A DNA stretch of 64,000 nt. Source: Colwellia piezophila ATCC BAA-637. Its GTDB lineage: Bacteria; Pseudomonadota; Gammaproteobacteria; Enterobacterales; Alteromonadaceae. Positions 19,043 through 29,326 of the stretch are shown here, in pieces. The stretch covers positions 124,001 through 188,000 of the forward strand of contig NZ_KB905163.1 of the NCBI RefSeq assembly GCF_000378625.1, written 5' to 3'. Position 1 is the first letter of the stretch, and each line of letters opens with the position of its first letter. A model generated the notes under the pieces. It saw only the letters and a program-made list of their open reading frames with translations. It had not been told where the DNA came from and searched no databases. Both the position numbers and the translations under genes were made by a program.

Positions 19043-19296
19043 TATACCCGTTACCATTCAAGATGCAGGTTTCAGAGTGCTTGAGCAATTTCAATTCAAG
19101 GCGCTGTGATGAAATAATGGTTACTATCACAGCAACGATGAAGTGATGTTGCTCAAGCGCTTCTACGATGGGTTTAAAATTACTTTATGCTGCGTTAAAA
19201 ATCAAACCATAGAGTGACTATGCTGAAATTATTCTCCTTGCCTTAAATGATTTTAATTCCCACTGAAATCCTGCACTTTGATTGGTAATGGGTATA
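19043..19296. repeat. MITE-like palindromic element (family A)
   Basis: A 254-bp non-coding element bounded by imperfect inverted ends of about 33 bp. The left end begins TATACCCGTTACCATTCAAG; the right end read on the minus strand begins TATACCCATTACCAATCAAA, and both then carry TGCAGG and TTTCAG. The inner part has CAAGGC and nested palindromes. It fills the zapD-yacG spacer; no transposase lies inside. Confidence 0.85.
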
Positions 19297-19334
19297 TAAT
19301 TATGGTTACATCAAATTATTAGTATTATAAAGCT

Positions 19335-19571
19335 ATGACCTTAAAAGTCCCCTGCCCACATTGCAAAACAACTGTCGTATGGCAAGCAAGTAGTGAATTC
19401 CGCCCTTTTTGCAGTAAACGCTGCCAACTCATTGATTTTGGTGACTGGGCTGATGAAAATCATAAAATCAGCCAACCAATAAAAGCTGATACTATGATTT
19501 CTGAAGAAATGATTGATGCCATGGAAGATGAGTTTTTACTCAACAATAAATTCTTTGTAGAACCCGAATAA
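19335..19571 (+). CDS. yacG: DNA gyrase inhibitor YacG
   Basis: Small zinc protein that binds GyrB and blocks DNA binding by gyrase. The zinc ligands are Cys7, Cys10, Cys26 and Cys30 (CPHC, then CSKRC), followed by the signature [10 protein letters not shown]. 78 aa, with an acidic C-terminal tail. Convergent with mutT, only 16 bp between stops. Confidence 0.93.
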   Translation: MTLKVPCPHCKTTVVWQASSEFRPFCSKRCQLIDFGDWADENHKISQPIKADTMISEEMIDAMEDEFLLNNKFFVEPE

Positions 19572-19587
19572 ATCAACTTAGCTAGTG

Positions 19588-20040
19588 CTACCGGGCTAAA
19601 AGTTCGCTAATAATGGCTTTGTTAGCGGCAGGAAAATCAAGCAGTTGCAAGGCAGAGAGTGAAAACCAGCCTTGACCTTGCCCTTCTTGTGCACTTGGCT
19701 CGCCAGTATAGTTATCCACGACAAAAACCTCTAAACAAACTTTTTTATCTGCTTTTTCGTTGCCTTCTTTATCTGGCTCTTTCCCTAGCTCTTTCCCAAG
19801 GTAAGTATGCTCAATCTTAATCAGCGGCTGACAAGATAATACATCTATGGCAATTTCTTCTTTAAGCTCCCTAGCAAGCGCTTGGGCGACTGTTTCATCT
19901 TTTTCCACCTTACCACCTGGAAACTCCCACTTCCCTCCTTGATGTGCCTTTTCAAGCCGTTTAGTTAGGAAGTATTGTGTACCGTGAACTTCGCAACGCT
20001 TGGTAATCACTCCGACAGCTACATGAACAATTTTTTGCAT
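19588..20040 (-). CDS. mutT: 8-oxo-dGTP diphosphatase MutT
   Basis: Nudix hydrolase that removes oxidised dGTP from the nucleotide pool and prevents A:T to C:G transversions. The Nudix box runs from Gly43 (GKVEKDETVAQALAREL then KEE) with Glu49, Arg57, Glu58, Glu61 and Glu62 intact; the usual Gly after EEx is Ala64. A charged insertion of about 15 residues (GKEPDKEGNEKADKK) makes it longer (150 aa) than E. coli MutT (129 aa). It lies downstream of secA, as in E. coli. Confidence 0.9.
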   Translation of the reverse strand: MQKIVHVAVGVITKRCEVHGTQYFLTKRLEKAHQGGKWEFPGGKVEKDETVAQALARELKEEIAIDVLSCQPLIKIEHTYLGKELGKEPDKEGNEKADKKVCLEVFVVDNYTGEPSAQEGQGQGWFSLSALQLLDFPAANKAIISELLAR

Positions 20041-20074
20041 ATTTGACCTCTAAAACTAACATTTCTAAAAACAA

Positions 20075-20100
20075 AAATGCCAGTCATAAGACTGGCATTT
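20075..20100 (-). terminator. Terminator of secA
   Basis: AAATGCCAGTC (20075-20085) and its exact complement (20090-20100) around a 4-nt loop, followed in the minus direction by TTTTGTTTTTAG. It lies 21 bp past the secA stop. Confidence 0.92.
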
Positions 20101-20120
20101 ATTAATGATAAGGTTAAGTA

Positions 20121-22802
20121 TTAAACTAACTTACCATGACACTGTTTATACTTTTTACCTGAGCCACATGGGCATGGCTCATTTCTACCTACGCGAGGAG
20201 TTTGTTCTTGTTCCCTAGGGGCCGAGGCAGATTGGTGTTGAAAGTCCATCGGAATTTCTTCTGACTTTCTATGTTGTTCTTCAACCGCTTCAACATCTGA
20301 TTCAGCACGGATTTGAACTTTCGATAAAATCCCAACAACATCATATTTCAAGTTATCTAACATCTCAGTAAACAATTGAAATGATTCACGCTTAAACTCT
20401 TGCTTGGGGTTCTTTTGTGCATGTGCTCGAAGACCAATGCCTTGACGTAAGTGATCCATGGCTGATAGATGTTCTTTCCAATGCGAGTCCAAACTTTGTA
20501 GCATTACCGCTTTTTCGAATTGGCGTAAAACATCAACACCTACTGCTTGTTCTTTATCTTTATAAGCTTGTTCAAATTCAGTAACAATCTTTTCGCGCAA
20601 GCTTTCTTCATGGAGTTTCTCATCGTCTTCAAGCCATTTTGCAATAGTCAGGTCGGTTGAATAATCGCCTTTTAATTGCTCTTCAAGTCCTTGGATATCC
20701 CACATTTCATCCATTGATTGCGGCGGAATATGTTGATCAATAACGCCATTAATGACATCGCTGCGTATCGCATCAACAACATCACCAATTTCTTCATTAT
20801 CCAGTAACTCATTACGTTGCTCATAGATAACGCCACGTTGATCGTTAGCAACATCATCGTATTCTAATAATTGCTTACGCATATCAAAGTTACGACCTTC
20901 AACTTTACGTTGAGCATTCTCAATACTGCGAGTTACCCAAGGGTGCTCGATAGCTTCACCGTGTTCCATACCTAACTTACGCATCATGTTAGAAATACGC
21001 TCTGAAGCGAAAATACGCATCAATGAATCTTCCATTGAAAGGTAGAAACGTGTTGAACCTTCATCACCTTGACGACCCGAACGACCACGAAGTTGATTAT
21101 CAATTCGGCGTGATTCATGACGTTCTGTAGCCACTATGTGTAAGCCACCTAGCTCAAGTACACGGTCATGATCAATTTTCCACTGTGCTTTAGTTTTGGC
21201 AATCTCATCTTCGCTAGGGTTAGTTAACTTAGCAATAATCGCATCTAAATTACCACCTAGAACGATATCCGTACCACGACCCGCCATATTGGTAGCAATG
21301 GTCACTGCACCTTCTTTACCTGCGTCAGCAACAATCTCAGCTTCTTGCTGATGGAACTTAGCGTTAAGAACTTTGTGCTTAATTTTTTGCTTTTTCAAAA
21401 AGTCAGATAAGAATTCTGAAGTCTCAATGGCAATGGTACCAACAAGCACAGGCTGTCCACGCTTCACACAATCTTGGATATCAGCTAATATCGCTTCAAA
21501 TTTTTCATCTGCGGTTAAGTAGATCAAATCAGCCAGATCTTTACGTATCATCGGCTGATTGGTTGGAATAATTACCGTTTCTAAACCATAAATATGATTA
21601 AACTCAAACGCTTCAGTATCGGCAGTACCCGTCATACCTGACAGTTTGTCATAAATCCTGAAGTAGTTCTGAAACGTTATCGAAGCAAGTGTCTGGTTTT
21701 CATTTTGAATATTAACACCTTCTTTCGCTTCAACAGCTTGGTGTAAACCTTCAGACCAGCGACGACCTTCCATTGTACGACCGGTATGCTCGTCAACGAT
21801 AACGACTTCGCCATCCTTAACAATATAGTCAACATCTTTTAGAAAGAGTTTATGTGCTCGAAGCGCTGCCATAATATGATGCAACAAAGTGATATTAGCG
21901 GCTGAATATAAAGTGTCTCCCTCAGCTAACAGCTCTTTTTCCACCATGATTTCTTCAATATGAATTTGACCACGCTCAGTTAAATAAACTTGCTTGGATT
22001 TTTCATCAATGGTGTAATCACCCGTGCTCTCTTCGCCTTCTTTATCTTCTTCTGCTTGCTGCACTAGCGTAGGTACAACAATATTAATAGATTTATACAG
22101 TGCTGAGCTATCTTCGGCCTGGCCTGAAATAATAAGCGGCGTTCGAGCTTCATCAATTAGGATTGAATCGACTTCATCGATAATGGCAAAATGTAATGGC
22201 TTTTGAGAACGCTCTTGCGGCGAAAACACCATATTGTCACGTAAATAATCGAAACCAAATTCATTATTGGTACCGTAAGTGACATCTGATTGATAAGCGG
22301 TTTGCTTTTCCGTGGTTGACATACCAGCGACATTACAGCCAACCGTCATACCAAGGAATTCAAATAAAGGACGACTCCAATCCGCATCACGGGTGGCCAG
22401 GTAATCATTGACCGTAATAACATGCACACCTTGACCGGTTAACGCATTTAAATATGATGGCAATGTCGCGGTTAGGGTTTTACCTTCACCGGTACGCATT
22501 TCAGCAATTTTTCCGTCATTGAGTACCATGCCGCCAATCATTTGCACGTCGAAATGACGCATACCAAAGACACGTTTACTTGCTTCTCTTACGACGGCAA
22601 AGGCTTCTGGTAATAATTGCTCAATGCTTTCCCCTGCGGTAAAACGGTCTTTAAACTCAATGGTTTTAGCTTTTAATTCTTCATCACTTAACGCTTCTAA
22701 AACAGGCTCAAGTGCATTTATTTTAATTACTTCTTTGCCCATTTGCTTCAGTAATCTATCATTTCGACTACCAAACATTTTTGTTAACAAACTTCCAAAC
22801 AT
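20121..22802 (-). CDS. secA: Protein translocase ATPase SecA
   Basis: Motor that drives precursor proteins through SecYEG. The Walker A motif ([17 protein letters not shown]), the DEAD-type [17 protein letters not shown], the [13 protein letters not shown] helicase motif and the C-terminal zinc finger [14 protein letters not shown] are all present. 893 aa, close to the E. coli 901. Upstream is an M23 peptidase gene; no SecM arrest peptide was recognised. Confidence 0.98.
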   Translation of the reverse strand: MFGSLLTKMFGSRNDRLLKQMGKEVIKINALEPVLEALSDEELKAKTIEFKDRFTAGESIEQLLPEAFAVVREASKRVFGMRHFDVQMIGGMVLNDGKIAEMRTGEGKTLTATLPSYLNALTGQGVHVITVNDYLATRDADWSRPLFEFLGMTVGCNVAGMSTTEKQTAYQSDVTYGTNNEFGFDYLRDNMVFSPQERSQKPLHFAIIDEVDSILIDEARTPLIISGQAEDSSALYKSINIVVPTLVQQAEEDKEGEESTGDYTIDEKSKQVYLTERGQIHIEEIMVEKELLAEGDTLYSAANITLLHHIMAALRAHKLFLKDVDYIVKDGEVVIVDEHTGRTMEGRRWSEGLHQAVEAKEGVNIQNENQTLASITFQNYFRIYDKLSGMTGTADTEAFEFNHIYGLETVIIPTNQPMIRKDLADLIYLTADEKFEAILADIQDCVKRGQPVLVGTIAIETSEFLSDFLKKQKIKHKVLNAKFHQQEAEIVADAGKEGAVTIATNMAGRGTDIVLGGNLDAIIAKLTNPSEDEIAKTKAQWKIDHDRVLELGGLHIVATERHESRRIDNQLRGRSGRQGDEGSTRFYLSMEDSLMRIFASERISNMMRKLGMEHGEAIEHPWVTRSIENAQRKVEGRNFDMRKQLLEYDDVANDQRGVIYEQRNELLDNEEIGDVVDAIRSDVINGVIDQHIPPQSMDEMWDIQGLEEQLKGDYSTDLTIAKWLEDDEKLHEESLREKIVTEFEQAYKDKEQAVGVDVLRQFEKAVMLQSLDSHWKEHLSAMDHLRQGIGLRAHAQKNPKQEFKRESFQLFTEMLDNLKYDVVGILSKVQIRAESDVEAVEEQHRKSEEIPMDFQHQSASAPREQEQTPRVGRNEPCPCGSGKKYKQCHGKLV

Positions 22803-22916
22803 CTTATTTAAACCATTTATTGAGAATTATCAGTGACTATAACCGTTACCTGGGTACCGGGTATATTTACCACCTTTTGTGAATTTATTATGATAGCCGT
22901 TAAACGCTTTACCCGG

Positions 22917-23813
22917 CTACTTCCCTTTGCGATAAACAAATTTAATTGGATTAATTTGTTTATCATTTCGTAATATTTCATAGTGAACATGCGGACCTGT
23001 AGAGCGCCCTGTACTGCCCATGCGAGCAATATCTTGCCCTTTATTTACCACATCTCCGACCTTAACCAAGATCTCTTTATTATGGCCATAACGGGTGGAT
23101 AAACTATCACCATGATTGATTTCAATCAATTGCCCATAACCATAACGTTTACCTGCCCAGGTAACAACACCAGAAGCTGTTGCAATAACGGGACTATCTT
23201 CCTTGCCAGCAAAATCAATACCTTTATGAAGTGTTGCTTTACCGCTAAATGGGTCTTTACGGACTCCATAATATGAGGATAACCAGCCTTTAGCAATTGG
23301 TCGGCCTGATAAGTAAGCACTGTTTTGTATATGGTGACCAAATGTTAAAGATTCAAGCATTTGTAATTGTTTTTCTTCGTAATTCATCACTTTTTCAAAA
23401 TCTTCAATTTCGATAAAAAGCTCTTCGATGGTTTTAGTGTTTAGTACCAAAGTACTATTTACCGGGCCACCTCTTGCAGGCAGCTGACTAAAATTAAATT
23501 CGTTCTCTGGAATATTTGCATCATCGGCTAAGCGGTCACCAAGCGCATTTAAACGCAATACTTGGCTTTGTAACTCAGCAAGTTTAATTGTTAATGCGGT
23601 AATTTTTTCGTCTTTAAAATCTGAAGGTCCTGAACTAGCTTGAGCTAATACTTGATATTGCTCGCCACTAGGTTGTAATTGATTACTGGCAATAAGGTGA
23701 ACAATTAACCCCGAAATCAAGGCAAACGCAGACAAAGCCGATAACCAATGCAATTTTGTCAGTCGCATTGAGAATCTGACGTTTTCTCCTCGGTATAGTA
23801 GTGTTAAACTCAT
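22917..23813 (-). CDS. M23-family metallopeptidase (LytM domain), membrane-anchored
   Basis: Probable periplasmic peptidoglycan endopeptidase or amidase activator. One N-terminal membrane helix (about 24-45) is followed by a coiled-coil stretch (about 65-155) and a LytM domain with the zinc-site patterns HKGIDFAG and GPHVHYEI. 298 aa. The catalytic His and Asp residues look intact, so it may be an active enzyme. It starts 46 bp from the divergent dciA gene and precedes secA, an arrangement common in Shewanella and Colwellia relatives. Confidence 0.88.
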   Translation of the reverse strand: MSLTLLYRGENVRFSMRLTKLHWLSALSAFALISGLIVHLIASNQLQPSGEQYQVLAQASSGPSDFKDEKITALTIKLAELQSQVLRLNALGDRLADDANIPENEFNFSQLPARGGPVNSTLVLNTKTIEELFIEIEDFEKVMNYEEKQLQMLESLTFGHHIQNSAYLSGRPIAKGWLSSYYGVRKDPFSGKATLHKGIDFAGKEDSPVIATASGVVTWAGKRYGYGQLIEINHGDSLSTRYGHNKEILVKVGDVVNKGQDIARMGSTGRSTGPHVHYEILRNDKQINPIKFVYRKGK

Positions 23814-23871
23814 AGGTATCTATTTCGGTTAATCATTCAGTATACGTTTATACTAAAATTTGGTAGTTATA

Positions 23872-24381
23872 ATGGCTAGAAAATCAAAAGTCCCTATTAA
23901 TATGTCCGCGCTGTTACAATCGACGACAGGCACTTTGGCACATATTCAATCAAAAACCAACTCTTTGACTATTTTGACAGACATTGTACGGCAAATATGT
24001 CCCGATTTACCAGCAGATGCATGGCATATTGCCAATTGTCGGCAAGACACCCTGATAATAGAAGTTAAATCACCCGCTTGGGGGCAACGATTACAATTTG
24101 AACGCAACAATATCTGTAACGCATTATCAAGTAGTACAGATGGTAATTTTCACCGCATAGAAATTAAGGTAAATCCGCAAGGATTTAAGCTGCAGCGGCA
24201 TGAAATCACTGAAAAAGTACGTGCTGACCTTTTAAAAACAGCGCCAAATATAACTCATCAAAGTAACCGTGTAGTTAATGAAAAAACGGCTAAACAATTT
24301 TTAGATATCGCGAAAAATGCCCCTAAAGGCTTAAAAGAAAAACTGGAGAAATTAGCGCGGGTAGCGGGGGGGAAATACTAG
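23872..24381 (+). CDS. dciA: DciA-like replicative helicase loader (DUF721)
   Basis: DUF721 protein of the DciA family, the ancestral loader of DnaB helicase in bacteria that lack the phage-derived DnaC. The conserved core (ADAWHIANCRQDTLIIEV then KSPAWGQRLQFERNNI) is present, followed by VNPQG and a basic C-terminal tail. The ATG at 23872 (MARKSK) is chosen; an upstream TTG at 23860 is less likely. 169 aa. Divergent from the M23 peptidase and near lpxC, as in Pseudomonas. Confidence 0.85.
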   Translation: MARKSKVPINMSALLQSTTGTLAHIQSKTNSLTILTDIVRQICPDLPADAWHIANCRQDTLIIEVKSPAWGQRLQFERNNICNALSSSTDGNFHRIEIKVNPQGFKLQRHEITEKVRADLLKTAPNITHQSNRVVNEKTAKQFLDIAKNAPKGLKEKLEKLARVAGGKY

Positions 24382-24426
24382 TGCGAACGTTCTGATTGTT
24401 GTCCGCACTTTAAGGCATGCTCTAAA

Positions 24427-24623
24427 TAACCTGAACTCGGTTTAAGAGACGTTCAACGAATTGAATATAAGAATAAATTACCCCATTAAATCTTTAGCCT
24501 GATAGTTTTGCTTAATTCAAGGCAAGTTTCGCGTCAATAGTTGGCCTATTGCAAGTAAATTTAACGCCGAAGTAAGGATAAATAGCAGCTAGAGAAACAT
24601 CTAGTTAAGCCGTGATCCGGTTA
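24427..24623. repeat. Palindromic element downstream of lpxC (family C-like)
   Basis: Ends TAACCTGAACTCGG (24427-24440) and, on the minus strand, TAACCGGATCACGG (24610-24623) match at 11 of 14 positions. Its interior shares TCAAGGCAA, TTAACGCCGA and GGATAAA with 11067-11298. It fills the dciA-lpxC spacer up to a few bases from the lpxC stop, where it might also serve as a 3' structure. Confidence 0.6.
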
Positions 24624-24628
24624 ATTAA

Positions 24629-25546
24629 CTAAAATGCCGAGGCACTAACTTCCTGGAACTTAATTGGCGAGGCAGTATCGTCTTCGTATGTCACCCACTC
24701 CCAAGAGTCTGTTCGTTTAAATACTTCTCTTAGTAGCTTGTTATTTAAGCCATGCCCTGATTTAAATGCATTTAACTCACCTAAAATACTGGCACTGCCC
24801 ATATAAAGATCGCCAATAGCATCAAGTATTTTATGTTTTACAAACTCATCATCGTAACGCAATTCATTTTTATTGAGCATGCGATAGTCATCAAGCACGA
24901 TGGCATTTTCTAAACTACCCCCTAACGCCAAATTATGAGAGCGTAGGAACTCAATATCCTTCATAAAACCGAAGGTTCTGGCTCGACTAATCTCTTTAAT
25001 ATAAGAGCAACTAGAGAAGTCCATGCTCATCGTTTGACACGTTTTTTCGATAACAGGGTGCTCAAATTCAATAGCAAAGTTAACTCTAAAACCTTCATAA
25101 GGTAGTAACTCAGCCCACTTGTCACCTTCTTCAACGCGAATAGCTTTTTTAATACGCAAAAAACGCTTAGGCGCATTTAATGTTTCGATACCAACGGATT
25201 GAATTAAGTAAACGAAAGGTAAGGCACTGCCATCCATGATTGGAATTTCAGCGGCATCAACATCGACAATTAAATTATCGATGCCTAAACCCGCTACTGC
25301 TGAGAGTAAGTGCTCAACCGTTGATACCTTAACTTGTTGCTCATTAACTAAACAAGTACATAACGTTGTTTCGCCCACAGCTTCTGGCGTCGCTTTGATC
25401 TCAACCACAGGGTTAAGATCAATGCGGCGGAATACAATACCGGTGTTTGCTGGTGCAGGACGGAGAGTAACCTGTACTTTTTCACCTTTATGTAAACCAA
25501 CACCTACTGTTGATACACTCGTTTTTAATGTACGTTGCTTAATCAT
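24629..25546 (-). CDS. lpxC: UDP-3-O-acyl-N-acetylglucosamine deacetylase
   Basis: Zinc enzyme for the committed step of lipid A synthesis. [21 protein letters not shown], the zinc-site [27 protein letters not shown] and the catalytic-His region [13 protein letters not shown] are all recognisable. 305 aa, normal. It ends the dcw cluster after ftsZ, as in E. coli, but has its own likely promoter in a 306-bp spacer. Confidence 0.97.
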   Translation of the reverse strand: MIKQRTLKTSVSTVGVGLHKGEKVQVTLRPAPANTGIVFRRIDLNPVVEIKATPEAVGETTLCTCLVNEQQVKVSTVEHLLSAVAGLGIDNLIVDVDAAEIPIMDGSALPFVYLIQSVGIETLNAPKRFLRIKKAIRVEEGDKWAELLPYEGFRVNFAIEFEHPVIEKTCQTMSMDFSSCSYIKEISRARTFGFMKDIEFLRSHNLALGGSLENAIVLDDYRMLNKNELRYDDEFVKHKILDAIGDLYMGSASILGELNAFKSGHGLNNKLLREVFKRTDSWEWVTYEDDTASPIKFQEVSASAF

Positions 25547-25743
25547 ATTAGCCTCGCTTACCTTGCTTTTAATTTATAAGTAAATGCAATTACTTTTAGC
25601 CGTGAACTTTCTTTTTTACTCGCCATTAAAATAGCGTAAGCTAAGAAAACCACCACCAATATTTAACCCCAACGTTAAGACGGATTAACTAGCCCATGAC
25701 CTTATAAAGCAGTGGAATAGTCGAGCCAATTTAACCGGCGCAT

Positions 25744-25772
25744 AATATATCAAAAAAAAGCACTAAAATCAA
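25744..25772 (-). promoter_or_regulatory. Candidate lpxC promoter
   Basis: On the minus strand, TTGATT (25767-25772) and TATATT (25744-25749) are separated by 17 bp and followed by ATGCGCCGG. This gives a leader of about 190 nt before lpxC. The rest of the ftsZ-lpxC spacer (25547-25852) holds only short AT-rich repeats near 25800-25840. Confidence 0.55.
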
Positions 25773-25852
25773 TAATACTCATCACTACTGAGCTTCGCTG
25801 ATACTCAATGAGTAACTATTTAGTAACTATCGAGTCACTCAATAGCACAGGT

Positions 25853-27013
25853 TTAATCCGCTTGCTTACGCAAAAATGCCGGAATATCCAAGTAAGTATC
25901 TAAATCCGCTGCAACGGCTTTTTGGGCATTGCTATCGGTCATTGCGATTGTTTCAGTGACTGTGCTTGGTTGTGGAATAGCCGGTGTATAATCAGCTCCA
26001 ACAACTTTTGGCTCTGCAACTGGCATAGGATTAACTAAGGTAATATCAGGCTTACTTTCAGCGCCAATACCGGTAGCAACAACAGTAACTCGGAGCTCGT
26101 CGGTCATATCCATATCAATGACAGCACCAACAACAACAGTCGCATTTTCAGAAGCAAAAGCTTTCACTGCATTACCTACAGTTTCGAATTCATCAATACT
26201 AATATCCATACCGGCAGTAATGTTTACTAAGATACCGCGAGCACCAGCTAAATCAACATCTTCTAGTAATGGACTTGAAATAGCTGCGTCGGCGGCTTCT
26301 TGTGCTCTATCATCACCCGAAGCAGTACCTGAGCCCATCATAGCGGTGCCCATTTCTGACATAACGGTACGAACATCGGCAAAATCGACGTTAATTAAAC
26401 CAGGACGAGTAATTAATTCAGCAATACCTTGTACTGCGCCAAGTAGAACATTGTTAGCCGCTTTAAACGCATCTAACAAACTTGTGCCTGGGCCAAGAAC
26501 TTTTAGTAATTTTTCGTTAGGGATAGTAATCAATGAATCAACGTTTTTAGATAAAAACTCAATGCCTTGATCCGCATAGTTCATGCGTTTTTTACCTTCG
26601 AATGGGAACGGTTTTGTTACTACTGCAACCGTTAAAATACCCATTTCCTTAGCAATTTCAGCAACAACAGGTGCAGCACCAGTACCCGTACCGCCGCCCA
26701 TACCTGCGGCGATAAAGATCATATCGGCACCTTGAAGGGCTTGCTTAATTGTTTCTCTATCTTCTTCAGCGGCACAACGACCTATTTCAGGGTTTGCGCC
26801 AGCGCCTAAACCTTTAGTTACATCTGCACCAAGTTGTAGTGTCACATCTGCAGAAGAGTTGCGTAACGCTTGTGAGTCAGTATTTGCTGTTATAAATTCA
26901 ACACCCTCAATCGTTTGTGAAACCATGTGTTCAACAGCATTGCCACCACCGCCACCAACACCGATAACTTTGATTATCGCTTCTTCGTTATGGTCTTCCA
27001 TTAATTCAAACAT
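25853..27013 (-). CDS. ftsZ: Cell division protein FtsZ
   Basis: Tubulin-like GTPase that forms the division ring. The GTP signature GGGTGTG is at residues 106-112, the T7 catalytic loop is [11 protein letters not shown], and the C-terminal peptide [11 protein letters not shown], which binds FtsA and ZipA, ends the chain after a variable linker. 386 aa. A GGAGAGAG ribosome-binding site precedes the ATG. Confidence 0.98.
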   Translation of the reverse strand: MFELMEDHNEEAIIKVIGVGGGGGNAVEHMVSQTIEGVEFITANTDSQALRNSSADVTLQLGADVTKGLGAGANPEIGRCAAEEDRETIKQALQGADMIFIAAGMGGGTGTGAAPVVAEIAKEMGILTVAVVTKPFPFEGKKRMNYADQGIEFLSKNVDSLITIPNEKLLKVLGPGTSLLDAFKAANNVLLGAVQGIAELITRPGLINVDFADVRTVMSEMGTAMMGSGTASGDDRAQEAADAAISSPLLEDVDLAGARGILVNITAGMDISIDEFETVGNAVKAFASENATVVVGAVIDMDMTDELRVTVVATGIGAESKPDITLVNPMPVAEPKVVGADYTPAIPQPSTVTETIAMTDSNAQKAVAADLDTYLDIPAFLRKQAD

Positions 27014-27050
27014 TCTCTCTCTCCGTTTTACTTACAATCACTTAAATACT

Positions 27051-27135
27051 TAATACCAATTGGACTAATTAATCCGTTTGGTATAATAACAGTTATTAAA
27101 ATTATTTTTAATAACTACTCGGAATCACTGTTATT
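27051..27135. repeat. Inverted repeats in the ftsA-ftsZ spacer
   Basis: Two structures lie here. TAATACCAA (27051-27059) faces TTGGTATAA (27078-27086), resembling the ends of family B elements. AGTTATTAAAA (27091-27101) pairs perfectly with 27106-27116 around a 4-nt loop. AATAACAG/CTGTTATT further encloses the second stem. They would fold in the mRNA just before ftsZ. Confidence 0.65.
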
Positions 27136-27164
27136 TCCATCTAACAGCTTACAACATAATTCTT

Positions 27165-28400
27165 TTAAAACTCGCCTTTAAACCAAGCATGAATTCTTGA
27201 CCAAAAATCACTGACACCTTCGCGCTTCCTGCTTAGGTTATCTACTTCGCTAGTTGCCTGCATGCCATAATGTAATAAGCCGACAACAGTGGCGTAGCTT
27301 GGATCGTTAACATATTCTTTTAACCCTTGTACTGACAAAGGATTGGCAATACGCACCGGCATTTGAAAAATCTCTTCCGCAAACTCTAATACGCCTTCCA
27401 TTTTTGCCGTACCACCCGTTAACACATAACCGGCGGCAATTTGATCTTCTAAACCTGACTCTCGAATTTCATCTTGAATCAACTCAAACAACTCTTGGTA
27501 CCTTGGCTCAACCACTTCAGATAACGTATGGCGTGACATAGTGCGGGCTGGACGTCCACCAACGCTAGGTACTTCTATATTTTCTTCCATGCTAACCAGT
27601 TGTTTTAACGCACAAGCGTATTGCACCTTAATATCTTCTGCGTGACTTAATGGCGTTCTAAATATTTTAGAAATATCACTAGTCACTTGATTACCGGCAA
27701 CAGGTATCACCGCAGTATGTCGTAAAGTACCACCGGTAAAAATTGCAATATCCATGGTGCCTGCGCCCATATCAACAACACACACACCTAACTCTTTTTC
27801 ATCATCGGTCAACACCGCGTAACTTGACGCAAGTGCTGAAAATATTAATTGATCGGCAGTTAAATCACAGCGTTCAACACATTTAACTAAATTTTTCGCC
27901 ATGTCATTGGCACAAGTTACAATATGGACTTTTGCTTCCATACGCACACCCGACATGCCTATAGGGCTCTTAATACCGTCTTGACAATCGATACTGTATT
28001 CTTGCGGAAGCACATGTAACATACGACGTTCAGCTGAGATCGGTACTGAACGGGCAGTATGAATGACATTATCGACATCTTCTTGAATGACTTCTTGGTC
28101 ATTAATTGGAACCATGCCATTTTCATTTTGACAGCTAACATGTTTGCCTGAAATACCTAGGTAGATTGAGCTAATTTGGCAATTGGCCATTAACTCTGCT
28201 TCATTAATGGCACGTTGGATTGCTTGAATAACTAGATTCAAATCAGTAACTCCACCCTTATCCATACCACGGGCAGGCTGATTACCGACACCAATAATAC
28301 TTAACTGGTTATCCGGTGTTATTTCTCCAACGGCGACAGATATTTTCGAAGTACCAATATCAAGGCCAACCACTAATTTTCTTTCTGCTGCTTTAGGCAT
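27165..28400 (-). CDS. ftsA: Cell division protein FtsA
   Basis: Actin-like ATPase that tethers FtsZ to the membrane. VVGLDIGTSKISVAVGE, VVDMGAGTMDIAIFTGG and YVLTGGTAKMEGV are the phosphate and nucleotide-binding motifs. The C-terminal SDFWSRIHAWFKGEF is the amphipathic membrane-targeting helix. 411 aa. Follows ftsQ by 13 bp. Confidence 0.97.
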   Translation of the reverse strand: MPKAAERKLVVGLDIGTSKISVAVGEITPDNQLSIIGVGNQPARGMDKGGVTDLNLVIQAIQRAINEAELMANCQISSIYLGISGKHVSCQNENGMVPINDQEVIQEDVDNVIHTARSVPISAERRMLHVLPQEYSIDCQDGIKSPIGMSGVRMEAKVHIVTCANDMAKNLVKCVERCDLTADQLIFSALASSYAVLTDDEKELGVCVVDMGAGTMDIAIFTGGTLRHTAVIPVAGNQVTSDISKIFRTPLSHAEDIKVQYACALKQLVSMEENIEVPSVGGRPARTMSRHTLSEVVEPRYQELFELIQDEIRESGLEDQIAAGYVLTGGTAKMEGVLEFAEEIFQMPVRIANPLSVQGLKEYVNDPSYATVVGLLHYGMQATSEVDNLSRKREGVSDFWSRIHAWFKGEF

Positions 28401-28413
28401 TTAACTTAAACTC

Positions 28414-29286
28414 TTAACTGATTGTGCTTATTTGAGGCACTTGTTTTAGGTGATTAGTATCATTGTTTTTTAGTAATTTATTTTCCGTAACTTTCTCTAT
28501 GGTTTTCCAACCAACAGCCAATCCCGTATCATACCGCAAATCGATGTAATCAACTGCCTGATTTTGCTGTTTATCGGTAATTTTTTTTACTTCTAGCTGC
28601 GCTTTAATCATCGGGTAAACATCAATAAAACGTTGAATGCGCTCTACCCGCTCTTCACGTCCTAAATTTAAGGTCACACCGTCATCTAGAGTAAGCAGCC
28701 AAGAAAAACGTTCACTCAAGATTAATTCATCAACAACTAAGGCATTAAAGCTAAGTAAGCTATTAAAATCCCTATAGTTTTCCAATGCTAGCTGTTCACT
28801 TCCCTCAGGGCCATAAAAAGTCGGTAAGTGATGTTTTATCCGGCCAATATCTGCTTGAAAAACATGGCCTAACTGGTTAATTAAAAAGCCACCGTTCCAT
28901 AATGCTACCGGCGTTTGATCTACCACATATATTTTCAACTCATTAGGCCATTGCTTTCGCACCGCTACTGAGTAAACCCAAGGTAGCTTAAGTACATGAC
29001 TTTGCACTTCATTAACATCTACTTGGAAAAAATTCCCCATATCTACCTGTTCAATAGCGTTAAGAATATCGCTACGTTGGCTATAAGGCATTTCTCCTGA
29101 GACGACGATAGATGTTACCGGCGCACTTTCTTGACCAATGAAATGTTGAGTTAACCACCAACTGATGGTCACTAAGCTAAACAGCACCACAATAAAGAAC
29201 AACAAACCTAAGCCAAAAGACAGCGTAGTGCCTTGCCCTAGTTGAGCGGTTACTTTACTTTTATTGTGCTGTTTTTTCGCCATCAT
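28414..29286 (-). CDS. ftsQ: Cell division protein FtsQ
   Basis: Single-pass inner-membrane divisome protein. A basic cytoplasmic tail and membrane helix (about 25-50) are followed by a POTRA domain beginning VTSIVVSGEMPYSQRSDIL and a C-terminal beta domain that contacts FtsL/FtsB. 290 aa. ATG-ATG at the start; either may be used. Confidence 0.94.
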   Translation of the reverse strand: MMAKKQHNKSKVTAQLGQGTTLSFGLGLLFFIVVLFSLVTISWWLTQHFIGQESAPVTSIVVSGEMPYSQRSDILNAIEQVDMGNFFQVDVNEVQSHVLKLPWVYSVAVRKQWPNELKIYVVDQTPVALWNGGFLINQLGHVFQADIGRIKHHLPTFYGPEGSEQLALENYRDFNSLLSFNALVVDELILSERFSWLLTLDDGVTLNLGREERVERIQRFIDVYPMIKAQLEVKKITDKQQNQAVDYIDLRYDTGLAVGWKTIEKVTENKLLKNNDTNHLKQVPQISTIS

Positions 29287-29326
29287 TTATCTCTTACTCT
29301 TAAACACTGGTCTCCAGCGCTAGTCT

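Noticed and set aside
22803..22916. SecM-type arrest peptide upstream of secA
   Set aside because: The 114-bp gap has no suitable frame or arrest motif, and the upstream gene is clearly an M23 peptidase.
26118..26570. 150-codon frame antisense to ftsZ
   Set aside because: Its codons mirror the conserved ftsZ coding sequence; low-complexity Ser/Thr/Ala composition typical of an antisense shadow.
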